Assembly (NCBI GenBank): GCA_902601765.1
Contig: CACKOO010000003.1
Span: 42,391-106,390, forward strand
Direction of reading: 5' to 3'
DNA length: 64,000 nucleotides
From: Hydrogenophilales bacterium
GTDB taxonomy: Bacteria; Pseudomonadota; Gammaproteobacteria; Burkholderiales; Eutrophovitaceae
Under the pieces are notes generated by a model, which ran no database searches, had not been told where the DNA came from, and saw only the letters and a list, made by a program, of their open reading frames with translations. Position numbers and translations under genes: made by a program. Of this stretch, positions 29,351 to 39,653 are shown piece after piece (the stretch's first letter is position 1; every line of letters starts with the position of its first letter).

Positions 29351-29532
29351 AAGTCCCCTTTGTCTAAAAAATTAGCTAAAAATAATAAATAGTTTTACGA
29401 ATCTAAAATAGGCTCACACCTTATACTATGATTCTAGGATAGGATAACTCAAAACCGTTTAAGGTAGAGAGCCCTTGTATCGTTTGCTAATTTTATTGGT
29501 AAAATTGAGTTAACTCAATTAAAAAAGAGACC

Positions 29533-30336
29533 GTGATAATGAAAACAACCAAATTTTCCACTCTCGAAGTGAGTAATCCATACCAACACGTGCTTCTAAT
29601 TACACTCAATAGACCAGAGTATTCCAATGCATTTAATACGGTTATGGCCCAGGAAATTATCGACTTATTCGAAAGTTTATCTTTACAAACACTTGGAAAC
29701 CGAACCGTTGTATTAACTGGTAAAGGGGAAAAAGCTTTTTGCGCAGGAGGCGATTTAAAGGAGCGGAGAGGAATGTCAGATCAAGAGTGGAGCGCTCAGC
29801 ATCTGATTTTTGAAAGAATGATCAGATCAATATTAGATTGTCCAATCCCTTCAATAGGTGCTATCAACGGAGTCGCCTTTGGAGGGGGGTGCGAATTAGC
29901 GGCAGCACTAGATTTTATCTATTGCTCAGATAACGCAAAATTTGCTCAAACAGAAACAAAAATTGGCATTATTCCCGGCGCGGGAGGAACTCAAACTTTA
30001 TCCCGAGCAGTAGGAGAACGAAGAGCCAAGGAAATTATTTTTAGTGGATTACCTTTTGGGGCGCGTGATGCTGAAAAATGGGGACTTGTAAATTCAGTTT
30101 TTGCTAGTGGGAAATTACTAGAGGAGGTGCTTTCGATAGCAAAAATCATCTCTAAAAATGCTCCTGTGGCCGTGAAACAGGCAAAACAAGCTATTCACCG
30201 TGGCCTACAGCTATCTATACGAGACGGATTAGCTTTTGAAATTGAGGCGTATAATCGAACCATCCCGACCAGAGACCGAAGAGAGGGAGTGAACGCTTTT
30301 AATGAAAAAAGGATCCCTATTTTCAAAGGCAACTGA
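29533..30336 (+). CDS. Enoyl-CoA hydratase/isomerase family protein
   Basis: GKGEKAFCAGGDLKERRGM, GGGCELAAALDFIYC, GIIPGAGGTQTLSRAVG. Confidence 0.9.
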   Translation: MIMKTTKFSTLEVSNPYQHVLLITLNRPEYSNAFNTVMAQEIIDLFESLSLQTLGNRTVVLTGKGEKAFCAGGDLKERRGMSDQEWSAQHLIFERMIRSILDCPIPSIGAINGVAFGGGCELAAALDFIYCSDNAKFAQTETKIGIIPGAGGTQTLSRAVGERRAKEIIFSGLPFGARDAEKWGLVNSVFASGKLLEEVLSIAKIISKNAPVAVKQAKQAIHRGLQLSIRDGLAFEIEAYNRTIPTRDRREGVNAFNEKRIPIFKGN

Positions 30337-30339
30337 CCA

Positions 30340-31191
30340 CTAACTTCTAAGAAGTTCCAACGCGGATTGACACAGAACATGGTTTTCATCGGAGAACTGC
30401 CGAATTATGCTGAAATGGTCGTCCTCATTACACGTTATGTTCTTAAAAATCACTTGTCGCCAGTTCTGAGCTATGCGCTTATGCTGATCATCAAAGCCCC
30501 CGACCTCTTTTCCCCCTTTAGCAATAATCAAAGAAACATCCTTTGGAGGACTCATCAGAGCAGAGCTCACCTTTGTAGCCGTGTCCAGATTTAACTTCAA
30601 ATCAGCGTTGAGTGATGGAACCCGAGTTAAAACCCTTAAATCATACAAGCCACTAATGGATATCCCTGCTTTGAACACTTTTTCGGGGAACCGGTAATCA
30701 ATTTGTCTCCACAAACATGCTAAAACCATAGTAGACAGGTGTCCGCCAGCCGAGTGCCCAGCAACATACATCCTGTCTTTTGGAAATCCAATTGCTGAGG
30801 CATTTCGGTAAAGAAATGCCCCAGCGTTAACCACCTGAAGACAAATTTGGTTTATCTCGACCTGAGGACATAACGAATAATTTATAACCGCTACCGTAAT
30901 TCCCGCTTTCACATATGGCTCCGCAACAAAAGAATAGGCTTTTTTATCCAACGATCGCCAATAGCCGCCATGAATAAACATTAATAACCCCGAACTTTTT
31001 ACTTTAGGTTGAAAAATATCCATAGTTTCTAAGTTATCTTCGCCGTAGGATACATCTCGGGTGGCACGATGGAAATCAGACTGAACAAAAGTTTTCGATT
31101 TGGAAGCCCATGAGTTGAAATAGGTTGCTAAATCAGCAACCGATCCTCGCGCGTCATACATTGCTTCCAAGTATTCGGTTTCTTTACTCAT
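30340..31191 (-). CDS. Alpha/beta hydrolase (kynurenine formamidase/esterase-like)
   Basis: MFIHGGYWRSLDK and GHSAGGHLS. Confidence 0.82.
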   Translation of the reverse strand: MSKETEYLEAMYDARGSVADLATYFNSWASKSKTFVQSDFHRATRDVSYGEDNLETMDIFQPKVKSSGLLMFIHGGYWRSLDKKAYSFVAEPYVKAGITVAVINYSLCPQVEINQICLQVVNAGAFLYRNASAIGFPKDRMYVAGHSAGGHLSTMVLACLWRQIDYRFPEKVFKAGISISGLYDLRVLTRVPSLNADLKLNLDTATKVSSALMSPPKDVSLIIAKGGKEVGGFDDQHKRIAQNWRQVIFKNITCNEDDHFSIIRQFSDENHVLCQSALELLRS

Positions 31192-31289
31192 GGGTTTTGA
31201 TTGCTTCCATTTAAGCAGGACATGACAAGATAAAATTTTATGTGTATTTTTAAAGTATAACCTTAACTCTATTTTGATAAGGAGCCAAA

Positions 31290-32429
31290 TTGATCGTGGA
31301 ACAAGCCCAAATATTCACACCGCTCAAATCAAATGCTTTGCCTTGTGATGTACGGTCCCGCTTTTTGGAAAATATTAATGGAATCAATTTGCATATTTTG
31401 GAAGCTGGGTTCCAAAATCCGAAAAATCCGTTAATTTTACTGCTCCATGGTTTTCCAGAACTTGCTTTTAGTTGGAGAAAAGTTATATCTCCTTTGGCTG
31501 AAATGGGATTTCATGTGGTAGCCCCGGATCTTCGTGGGTATGGAAAGTCTGAAAGTTTGGAAAAAAATTATCGAGAAATTCCCCGCGAATTTGGTATCCT
31601 CAATCTTGTGCGCGACTGTTTAAGTTTGGTTGAGTCACTCGGCCACTCAAAGGTAAAAACAATAGTTGGGCATGATTTTGGATCACCAGTGGCAGGGTGG
31701 TGTTGTCTTGTAAGACCCGACGTTTTCAAGTCATTAATTTTGATGAGTGCTCCATTTTCTGGAAGCCCTTCCCTCAAAGGTACAGAAGACAAAATCCACA
31801 AAGACTTGTTGAAGCTTATCCCACCAAGGAAGCATTATCAGTGGTATTACACCACACCGAATGCTAACGCTGAATTGCTTGATAGTAAACAAGGGCTAAA
31901 AGATTTCTTCCGGGCATACTATCATATGAAGAGTGGAGATTGGTTAAAAAATAAACCCTTTGAACTCAAGCATTGGAACGCTAAGGAACTCGAAAAATTG
32001 CCTCACTATTACATTATGGAGGCTTCTAAAACTATGGCAGAAACGGTTGCCGAGGAAATGCCGACTCGATCGCAGATAGAAAACTGCAAGTGGCTAACAG
32101 AAGAGGAACTAAAAGTTTATGTTAACGAATATCAAAAAACTGGATTTCAAGGGGGATTAAATTGTTATTGGAATAATACTCACCCTGAATTTTTAGCAGA
32201 ATTTCAGCTATTCAAAAGTCTCCAGATTGTTGTTCCTACATGTTTTATTGCTGGGTCGAAAGATTGGGGAATTTTTCAAGTCCCAGGCGCAATTACCAAA
32301 ATGCAAAGAACCGTTTGTAATAATTTTAACGGGATTCACCTGGTTGATGGAGCTGGTCACTGGGTTCAGCAGGAAAAGCCAAAAGAGGTAATTAAGCTAA
32401 TATCAGATTTTATAAGAAATAATGGTTAA
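31290..32429 (+). CDS. Alpha/beta hydrolase (epoxide hydrolase-like)
   Basis: LLHGFPELAFSWRKV, VGHDFGSPVAGW (Asp nucleophile), VDGAGHWVQQEKP. Confidence 0.85.
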   Translation: MIVEQAQIFTPLKSNALPCDVRSRFLENINGINLHILEAGFQNPKNPLILLLHGFPELAFSWRKVISPLAEMGFHVVAPDLRGYGKSESLEKNYREIPREFGILNLVRDCLSLVESLGHSKVKTIVGHDFGSPVAGWCCLVRPDVFKSLILMSAPFSGSPSLKGTEDKIHKDLLKLIPPRKHYQWYYTTPNANAELLDSKQGLKDFFRAYYHMKSGDWLKNKPFELKHWNAKELEKLPHYYIMEASKTMAETVAEEMPTRSQIENCKWLTEEELKVYVNEYQKTGFQGGLNCYWNNTHPEFLAEFQLFKSLQIVVPTCFIAGSKDWGIFQVPGAITKMQRTVCNNFNGIHLVDGAGHWVQQEKPKEVIKLISDFIRNNG

Positions 32430-32460
32430 TCCGATAATCAACATATAAAAAATTGCAAAA

Positions 32461-33519
32461 ATGAAAAAATATAAAATAGCAGTCATTCCAGGAGATGGAA
32501 TAGGGAAAGAAGTAATGCCTGAGGGGTTAAAAGTGCTTGACGCAACAGCCAGTAAATATAATTTCTCGCTCGACTTAAATGAATGCGATTGGAGTTGTGA
32601 TAATTACCGTAAACATGGATGGTGGATGCCTCCAGACTGGCGGGAAAATATAGGTAATTCGGATTGCATTTATTTCGGGGCAACTGGGTGGCCAGATTTG
32701 GTACCAGACCATGTTTCACTCTGGGATTCAATTATCTTATTTAGAAGAACTTTCGACCAATACGTTAATCTGCGGCCAGTAAAACTGATGCCAGGTATTC
32801 CCTGCCCACTTAGCAATAGAAAAGTTGGAGAAATCGATTATGTGGTGGTGCGGGAAAATACAGAAGGAGAATACTCCTCTATTGGTGGGAGAATGTTTGA
32901 AGGAACCGATCGGGAATTCGTAGTGCAAGAAACAGTGTTTACGCGAAAAGGCGTAGATAGAATTCTGGATTATGCTTTTAAATTGGCCAACCAAAGGCCA
33001 GAAAATCATTTAACGTCAGCTACCAAATCAAATGGAATTTCAATTACCATGCCTTATTGGGACGAAAGGGTAAAAGCTATCGCCCAAAAGTACCCTGAAA
33101 CAAAAGTTGACCAATATCATATTGATGGATTGACTATCCAATTAGTTTTAAATCCTCAACGTTTCGACGTTATAGTTGGATCTAATTTGTTTGGAGATAT
33201 TATCTCAGATCTTGGTCCCGCCACTACTGGGACAATTGGTATAGCTCCGTCAGGGAATATTAACCCTGAACGCCACTTTCCTTCACTATTCGAACCGGTC
33301 CACGGATCGGCACCTGATATCTACGGGAAAATGATGGCAAATCCTATAGCGCAAATATGGTCAGCGTCTATGATGCTTGATCACCTTGGAGAACATGAAG
33401 CTGCGAAAGCGATAATGAGAGCTATAGATACCTGCCTTATAGATGGTCCACGAACCCCGGACATGGGCGGGACGGCTACCACTAAGGAGTTAGGAAAAGA
33501 GTTAACTGCCTTGATATGA
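32461..33519 (+). CDS. Isocitrate/isopropylmalate dehydrogenase family protein, tartrate dehydrogenase/decarboxylase-like
   Basis: AVIPGDGIGKEVMPEGLKVL, VVRENTEGEYSSIGG, SNLFGDIISDLGPATTGTIG, EPVHGSAPDI. Confidence 0.88.
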   Translation: MKKYKIAVIPGDGIGKEVMPEGLKVLDATASKYNFSLDLNECDWSCDNYRKHGWWMPPDWRENIGNSDCIYFGATGWPDLVPDHVSLWDSIILFRRTFDQYVNLRPVKLMPGIPCPLSNRKVGEIDYVVVRENTEGEYSSIGGRMFEGTDREFVVQETVFTRKGVDRILDYAFKLANQRPENHLTSATKSNGISITMPYWDERVKAIAQKYPETKVDQYHIDGLTIQLVLNPQRFDVIVGSNLFGDIISDLGPATTGTIGIAPSGNINPERHFPSLFEPVHGSAPDIYGKMMANPIAQIWSASMMLDHLGEHEAAKAIMRAIDTCLIDGPRTPDMGGTATTKELGKELTALI

Positions 33520-33531
33520 AATCACTCGACA

Positions 33532-34395
33532 ATGGCTAATGATTACAAAACAATAACCTGTGAGAACAAAAACGGGCTGTTAATAATAACCTTTAATCGT
33601 CCCGAAAAACTCAACAGCTTTACGACGCAAATGATGCGGGAGCTGGTCGCCGCTATTGATGAATCGGATAATGATGACTTGGTAAAAGCATTAATCTTTA
33701 CAGGTAAGGGAAAGACCTTTTGCGCAGGGGCAGATTTATCAGAGGGGAAAGCGACATTTGATTTCTCGAAACGCCACGATAAAGTCAATGGGATAGCTCC
33801 AGACGAAGGGGGACTATTGACTTTGAGATTATTTGATTGTAAGAAACCACTAATCGCTGCGATAAACGGGCCTGCGGTGGGAATTGGAGCAACCTTACAG
33901 CTTCCTATGGATATTAGAATTGCATCATCAAACGCAAAGTTTGGTTTTGTATTTACAAACCGTGGTGTGGTTCCAGAAGCCTGTTCGAGTTGGTTTCTCC
34001 CGAGAGTTGTTGGCATATCACATGCTTTGGATTGGTGCTTAAGCGGCAGGATTTTTTCTGCAGATGAAGCCCTGAGCGCCGGGCTTGTCACCGAAGTAAC
34101 TCCTCCGGAAAACTTACTTGACCGTGCTGAGCAAATTGCTAAAAATCTAGTCCAAAAATCATCACCCGTTTCAGTAGCACTCACCCGGCAAATGCTTTGG
34201 AAAATGTTAGGAGCTAACCACCCGATAGAGGCCCATAAAATTGATTCCCGGGGGATTCAGATTAGAGGACAATCCAAAGATGGTATTGAAGGTATAGAAT
34301 CATTTCTGGAAAAACGTCCTGCTATATTTCGCGAAAAAGTCAGTAGGGATATGCCAAGCTACTATCCTTGGTGGACAAAAAAAGAATTTGATTAA
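33532..34395 (+). CDS. Enoyl-CoA hydratase/isomerase family protein
   Basis: GKGKTFCAGADLSEG, AINGPAVGIGATLQLPMDIRIAS. Confidence 0.9.
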   Translation: MANDYKTITCENKNGLLIITFNRPEKLNSFTTQMMRELVAAIDESDNDDLVKALIFTGKGKTFCAGADLSEGKATFDFSKRHDKVNGIAPDEGGLLTLRLFDCKKPLIAAINGPAVGIGATLQLPMDIRIASSNAKFGFVFTNRGVVPEACSSWFLPRVVGISHALDWCLSGRIFSADEALSAGLVTEVTPPENLLDRAEQIAKNLVQKSSPVSVALTRQMLWKMLGANHPIEAHKIDSRGIQIRGQSKDGIEGIESFLEKRPAIFREKVSRDMPSYYPWWTKKEFD

Positions 34396-34407
34396 TGACC
34401 TTTTCTG

Positions 34408-35130
34408 TTAAACACCAAGGGTGTCAGCCAATTTTGAGAAATCTTTCACCACGATATCGTACGAGTCCGGTGTGATCGTATCACTCTTTGCCCATGGAGC
34501 TTTCTCCCCCCCCCACTCACTGGGTCTTTCCACAAACGCTGTGCTATATCCAGATTTTTTAGCAGCATTTAGGTCCCATGGGTGGGCGGCAACCATGAGA
34601 CAATTCTCGGGGTTAACCTGTAAAAAGAAAGCCACTCTCTCATAAGGTTCGGCTAACATTTTATATTTACCTATTCCCTCACAGGAAAATACTGCATCCC
34701 ATGAGAGTTGATTATGTCTCGCTGAATCCATAATTAAGCGGTAGCTAAGAATTGTGAAAGAACAAACCAAAAACTTTTTTCGGAGTCGTTCGAGTGCATC
34801 TGGAAAATCCGCCCAACAATTAAAGCTATGCGGGGTTTCATAAGCAATAAAATGCATATCAGCATCAGAAAAATCCGTCACACCCTCCTCCCTTAAAACT
34901 TCCTCCAAACAAAACCGATGTGCGCCGTCAAAGTTGTACTCAGGATCTGAGTTTTCTCCAAGTTGCAACATTGCATTCATCGATTTTTTACGAAGCTTGT
35001 TAGCCAAATCTGCCCAGTCTTTTGTAAGACCATATTTTTCACCTGTGCGCTTTAAAGCATCACGAAATCCACTATGCCAATCTAAGACAGTCCCTCCCGT
35101 GTCAAAAGTTAGAACTTTGATCCTATCATT
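34408..35130 (-). CDS. HAD-superfamily hydrolase, haloacid dehalogenase-like; ORF track starts at 35172, ATG 35130 preferred
   Basis: MNDRIKVLTFDTGGTVLDWHSGFRDAL; MVAAHPWDLNAAKKSGYSTAFVERP. Confidence 0.82.
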   Translation of the reverse strand, partial: NDRIKVLTFDTGGTVLDWHSGFRDALKRTGEKYGLTKDWADLANKLRKKSMNAMLQLGENSDPEYNFDGAHRFCLEEVLREEGVTDFSDADMHFIAYETPHSFNCWADFPDALERLRKKFLVCSFTILSYRLIMDSARHNQLSWDAVFSCEGIGKYKMLAEPYERVAFFLQVNPENCLMVAAHPWDLNAAKKSGYSTAFVERPSEWGGEKAPWAKSDTITPDSYDIVVKDFSKLADTLGV

Positions 35131-35153
35131 CATGCTTATTTCTCCATACGCAG

Positions 35154-35732
35154 TCACGAGTAATTTTGCCAAATGCTCTTGTCGAATTTTAACCTAGTAA
35201 CGAGCTTATGGATATCTTTATCAACATAGAGCAGGCCGGTGTTAATTTGTTTTAAAAAGCTTTCTTTTTCCATAACTCTTAATAATTTTAGAAAATGATC
35301 ATAAAAATTATTGACATTCAACAACCCAATAGGCTTACGGTGAATTCCTAACTGTCGCCAAGTCAAGGTTTCAAAAACCTCCTCCATTGTACCAATACCT
35401 CCTGGTAACACTAAAAATGCATCGGCAAGACTATACATTTTAAGTTTTCTTTCATGCATTGAATTGGTAACAATTAATTCACTTCCTTCCGCTTGACCCA
35501 ACTCTCTTCCGAACAGAACTTTAGGCATTACGCCTATGACATCACCCCCTCCCTTGATAACGGCATTGGCTAATTTACCCATCAAGCCGACTTGCCCTCC
35601 ACCAAATACTAATCGGATTTTATGCACCGCGAGATAAGACCCTAAGGTTGTTGCAGCTAATGAATAAACGCTGCTAGAACCTGTATTAGAACCACAAAAA
35701 ACACAAATGCTCTTAATCTCTTTTATAGCCAT
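35154..35732 (-). CDS. LOG family (TIGR00730-type) Rossmann-fold protein
   Basis: VFCGSNTGSSSVY, VFGGGQVGLMG, PGGIGTMEEVFE. Confidence 0.92.
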   Translation of the reverse strand: MAIKEIKSICVFCGSNTGSSSVYSLAATTLGSYLAVHKIRLVFGGGQVGLMGKLANAVIKGGGDVIGVMPKVLFGRELGQAEGSELIVTNSMHERKLKMYSLADAFLVLPGGIGTMEEVFETLTWRQLGIHRKPIGLLNVNNFYDHFLKLLRVMEKESFLKQINTGLLYVDKDIHKLVTRLKFDKSIWQNYS

Positions 35733-35735
35733 AAA

Positions 35736-36224
35736 TTACACTTTGCTATTAACCGTATCGAGAGGCAACGCCGTCTGGTACTTTACTTGTTTTAATGAAA
35801 AACTAGATTTAATATTACCCACACCTGGTACTTTTGAGAGAAAATTCAAAATGAAATCCTCAAAGGCTTGGATATCAGGAACCATTACTCTGAGAAGGTA
35901 ATCGGACTCCCCCGTCATTAAGTAACACTCCATTACTTCAGTCCGTCCTAAAACCGCTTGTTCAAATTTTTCTAGTACTGCCTCAATCTGCTTTTCTAAT
36001 GTTACATGTATAAATACACTTACTTTCAGTCCCACTTTAATAGGGTCTAACAAAGTAACGTAGTGATTTATGTACCCTGCTTTTTCCAAATACCGGACTC
36101 TTGCAAGACACGGCGATGGTGAGAGCCCAATTTCATTTGCTAGCCTTACATTGCTCAAGTTAGCATTTTTCTGTAAAAGGGAAAGGATCTTCCAATCCAC
36201 TAAATCTAATAGCTTATTTGACAT
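35736..36224 (-). CDS. Lrp/AsnC family transcriptional regulator; ORF track start 36293, ATG 36224 preferred
   Basis: LVDWKILSLLQKNANLSNVRLANEIGLSPSPCLARVRYLEKAGYI; C-terminal RAM-type domain. Confidence 0.9.
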   Translation of the reverse strand: MSNKLLDLVDWKILSLLQKNANLSNVRLANEIGLSPSPCLARVRYLEKAGYINHYVTLLDPIKVGLKVSVFIHVTLEKQIEAVLEKFEQAVLGRTEVMECYLMTGESDYLLRVMVPDIQAFEDFILNFLSKVPGVGNIKSSFSLKQVKYQTALPLDTVNSKV

Positions 36225-36386
36225 AATCTCTCGTTTTATGGCTTTTTTACAATATTTTAAGTTAAAAATAATGATTTTTATAGTCAAAAACAAAATTAAA
36301 TGCTTTTTAATTTACGATATCATTATGGTGTTAAAAATTAAGGAAGTTTTGTTAACAACTAACTCCTACACGAGCGAGACAGCAAA

Positions 36387-39089
36387 GTGACTAATCCTAC
36401 AGATGGAAGAAGAAGAATGATCAATTCATTAATAGACAACAACTCAGATGTTGATCCAACTGAAACTTTAGAGTGGGTTGATGCTTTCAAACAGGTTATC
36501 AAAATTGAAGGGAGCGACAGGGCTACATTTCTTCTTCAAAAACTCCTTAACGAGGCCCGAGAGCAAAGTATCGCCTTGCCGTCCACGCTACGATCACCAT
36601 ACGTGAATACTATTGGCTTGGACCGTCAGCCTAATTTTCCCGGTAATTTAGAATTAGAGGCAAAGATTTCTGGCCTCGTCAGATGGAATGCCCTTGCCAT
36701 GGTGGTTAAAGCTAACCGAGCTCATGCAGAGCTGGGAGGACATATTGCCACTTACGCCTCGTCAGCTGATCTTTTTGAGGTTGGATTCAATCATTTTTTT
36801 AGAGCTGGTAAACATGGCGACTGTGTTTATTTTCAACCCCACTCATCACCTGGAGTATATGCAAGGGCTTTTTTGGAAGGTCGCTTAACGGAAAAACAAC
36901 TTACCCTTTACAGGCAAGAATCAGATGGGGAGGGACTATCTTCCTATTGCCACCCCTGGTTAATGCCAAAATTTTGGCAATTTCCAACGGGCTCTATGGG
37001 CCTAGGGCCCATTAATGCTATCTACCAAGCTAGATTTATGCGGTACCTTGAACATCGTGGAATCTCGCAAACAAGCGGAAGAAAAGTTTGGTGCTTCGTT
37101 GGTGATGGGGAAATGGATGAACCAGAATCCTTAGCAGCTCTCTCCCTAGCTGCGCGCGAAAAACTTGATAATTTAATATTCGTAGTCAACTGCAACTTAC
37201 AAAGGCTTGATGGGCCCGTAAGAGGAAACGGATCAATTATTCAAGAATTAGAGGGATTATTTGCAGGAGCAGATTGGCGTGTAATTAAAGTTTTGTGGGG
37301 CTCAAACTGGGATTCTTTATTTGCAACGGATACGGATAACTTGATCCTTAAACGGCTTCACGAAATGGTGGATGGCGAGCTACAAACCTATGCAGCAATG
37401 GACGGAAGATTTAATCGGGAACATGTCTTTCACAAATATCCAGAATTACAAAATTTAGTCGCAAATTTAACAGATGATGACATTGATAAACTACAAAGGG
37501 GGGGGCACGATCCAATAAAAATTTACTCTGCCTATAAAACAGCCATGGCAACGGACGGACAACCAACTGTAATTTTAGCGCAGACAAAAAAGGGATTTGG
37601 AATGGGCCACTGGGGGCAAGGGAAGATGGGGGCCCATCAACAAAAAAAACTGGAATTGGATGCCCTGATAGCGTTCCGCGATAGATTTAAAATTGATATT
37701 GACAACACTAAAGTAGAAAATTTGGGCTTTGCGAAACCTCCAGAAGATAGCGAAGAAATGAAATATTTACACAGTCGTCGTGCCGAACTAGGTGGTTACC
37801 TCCCCTATCGCAGAACAAAAGCTGAAAATAAATTAACGCCTACAGAAAGTAATTATTCGAGAATTATGGAAGGATCAGGGAAGAGAGAACAATCTACTAC
37901 AATGGTTTTTGTTAACATTTTGTCGATGTTACTAAAAGATAAAACTATAGGGAAAAACATTGTGCCGATTGTAGCGGACGAGGCACGAACTTTTGGAATG
38001 CAGTCTTTATTTAGACAGATTGCTATTTATTCTCCATTCGGCCAACTATACCAACCGGAAGATAAAGGTGAACTTCTCTTTTACAAAGAATCTACTAATG
38101 GCCAAATTTTGGAAGAAGGTATAACTGAAGCTGGGGCAATATCTTCATGGCTAGCTGCGGCCACCTCTTATTCCACGTACAATATTCAAACTTTACCTTT
38201 TTATATTTTTTACTCTTGCTTCGGATTCCAAAGGATAGGAGATCTTATTTGGGCGGCGGGTGACTCACGTGCAAGAGGATTTCTACTTGGGGCAACGGCT
38301 GGCCGAACAACTTTATCAGGGGAAGGACTACAGCACGAGGACGGATCAAGCCATCTGTTAATGTCCTCCGTTCCAAATTGTGTCGCTTATGATCCGGCAT
38401 ATGGCTATGAGCTAGCTATCATTATCCAAGATGGAATAAAAAGAATGTTAGAAAACCAAGAAGATATTTTTTATTACATCACAGTTATGAATGAAAACTA
38501 TCAACATCCTCCGTTTCTTGAAGGATCCAAACAAGGTATTATCAATGGGATGTATCAAATATCACAGGCTAAAACGAAACCGGAAAAATCAAAGGCACAT
38601 GTCCAACTTCTTGGGGCGGGAGTAATACTAAGACAGATAGCAAAAGCGGCAGAACTTTTGAAAAAAGATTGGGGTATATCCAGTGATATATGGAGCATCA
38701 CAAGCTTTACAGAATTGCAGAGAAACGGACACAGCGCAGACAGGAAAAATAGATTAAACCCCAAATCAAAAAAAGAGAGAGCTTGGGTCGAAATATGTTT
38801 AGATAAAACAAAGGGACCGATAATCGCAGCTTCCGATTATATGCGAACAGTTTCTGAACTCATCCGTCCGTGGATTCACAGGAGGTATATTACCCTTGGA
38901 ACTGATGGATACGGACGAAGCGATACAAGGGAAAAGTTACGGGATTTTTTTGAAGTAGATGCAAAGCATATTGTAGTTGCGGCGCTAAAGGCATTAGCTG
39001 ATGATGGGGATATTGAAAAAACAATTATTCAAAAAGCGATCATTAAATATCAAATTTCAATTGATAGGGAGGACCCTTGGAAAATTTGA
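36387..39089 (+). CDS. Homodimeric 2-oxoacid dehydrogenase E1 (AceE/MdeB-like)
   Basis: GDGEMDEPESLAALSLAAREKLDNLIFVVNCNLQRLDGPVRGNGSIIQELE; KGFGMGHWGQGKMGAHQQKKL; no E2/E3 genes adjacent. Confidence 0.92.
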   Translation: MTNPTDGRRRMINSLIDNNSDVDPTETLEWVDAFKQVIKIEGSDRATFLLQKLLNEAREQSIALPSTLRSPYVNTIGLDRQPNFPGNLELEAKISGLVRWNALAMVVKANRAHAELGGHIATYASSADLFEVGFNHFFRAGKHGDCVYFQPHSSPGVYARAFLEGRLTEKQLTLYRQESDGEGLSSYCHPWLMPKFWQFPTGSMGLGPINAIYQARFMRYLEHRGISQTSGRKVWCFVGDGEMDEPESLAALSLAAREKLDNLIFVVNCNLQRLDGPVRGNGSIIQELEGLFAGADWRVIKVLWGSNWDSLFATDTDNLILKRLHEMVDGELQTYAAMDGRFNREHVFHKYPELQNLVANLTDDDIDKLQRGGHDPIKIYSAYKTAMATDGQPTVILAQTKKGFGMGHWGQGKMGAHQQKKLELDALIAFRDRFKIDIDNTKVENLGFAKPPEDSEEMKYLHSRRAELGGYLPYRRTKAENKLTPTESNYSRIMEGSGKREQSTTMVFVNILSMLLKDKTIGKNIVPIVADEARTFGMQSLFRQIAIYSPFGQLYQPEDKGELLFYKESTNGQILEEGITEAGAISSWLAAATSYSTYNIQTLPFYIFYSCFGFQRIGDLIWAAGDSRARGFLLGATAGRTTLSGEGLQHEDGSSHLLMSSVPNCVAYDPAYGYELAIIIQDGIKRMLENQEDIFYYITVMNENYQHPPFLEGSKQGIINGMYQISQAKTKPEKSKAHVQLLGAGVILRQIAKAAELLKKDWGISSDIWSITSFTELQRNGHSADRKNRLNPKSKKERAWVEICLDKTKGPIIAASDYMRTVSELIRPWIHRRYITLGTDGYGRSDTREKLRDFFEVDAKHIVVAALKALADDGDIEKTIIQKAIIKYQISIDREDPWKI

Positions 39090-39622
39090 GAATTATTTGG
39101 CACCACCTACTCCCAATTAAGGGAACCTGGGCATGTGTTATTTTTTTGTTTCTCGTAGTTATACAATTGACCCACGCTGATTCTGGAAAATTAAAAGAAT
39201 GGAAAGGCGACGACAGACCATCTTTAGAGTTTTATCAGTTAGATGGAGAAAAAAAAATCATAGAGGAATTTATGGGAAGTGTAACCGTTGTCAATTTTTG
39301 GGCTACTTGGTGCGCGCCATGCATAAACGAAATTCCATCGCTTATACAATTGTCTGACTATCTTAAAGATCAACCATTTCGACTAGTGATGATAAATTTT
39401 GGGGAAAGCCCCGATAGAGTCAAAAGTTTTGCCGAATCGTTTCCTAAAACCCAAAGCATCTACTCAGATGAAATTAAATTTTCTAATGATTTTTGGGTAA
39501 CCACAGGACTTCCGACTACATATATTTTAGATAAAAAAAACGTTATAAGATATGTAGCTATAGGTGAATTGAATTGGAGTAGTCGGGATGTAAAAAATAT
39601 TATAAAGAATATGATGCAGTGA
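39077..39622 (+). CDS. TlpA-like thioredoxin-fold protein, exported (TTG start; 13-nt overlap with upstream gene)
   Basis: VVNFWATWCAPCINEIPSLIQL; N-terminal TM/signal. Confidence 0.85.
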   Translation: MENLRIIWHHLLPIKGTWACVIFLFLVVIQLTHADSGKLKEWKGDDRPSLEFYQLDGEKKIIEEFMGSVTVVNFWATWCAPCINEIPSLIQLSDYLKDQPFRLVMINFGESPDRVKSFAESFPKTQSIYSDEIKFSNDFWVTTGLPTTYILDKKNVIRYVAIGELNWSSRDVKNIIKNMMQ

Positions 39623-39653
39623 CTGAAATCAACTAGATTCCATAAATAAACCT

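Noticed and set aside
33543-34184. 213-aa minus-strand ORF
   Set aside because: Lies wholly antisense to a clear enoyl-CoA hydratase; composition looks like a shadow frame.
34990-35130. Degenerate motif I (DTGGT) in the HAD protein as loss of function
   Set aside because: The nucleophile Asp is present and this variant may be normal for the subfamily; not enough evidence without an alignment.
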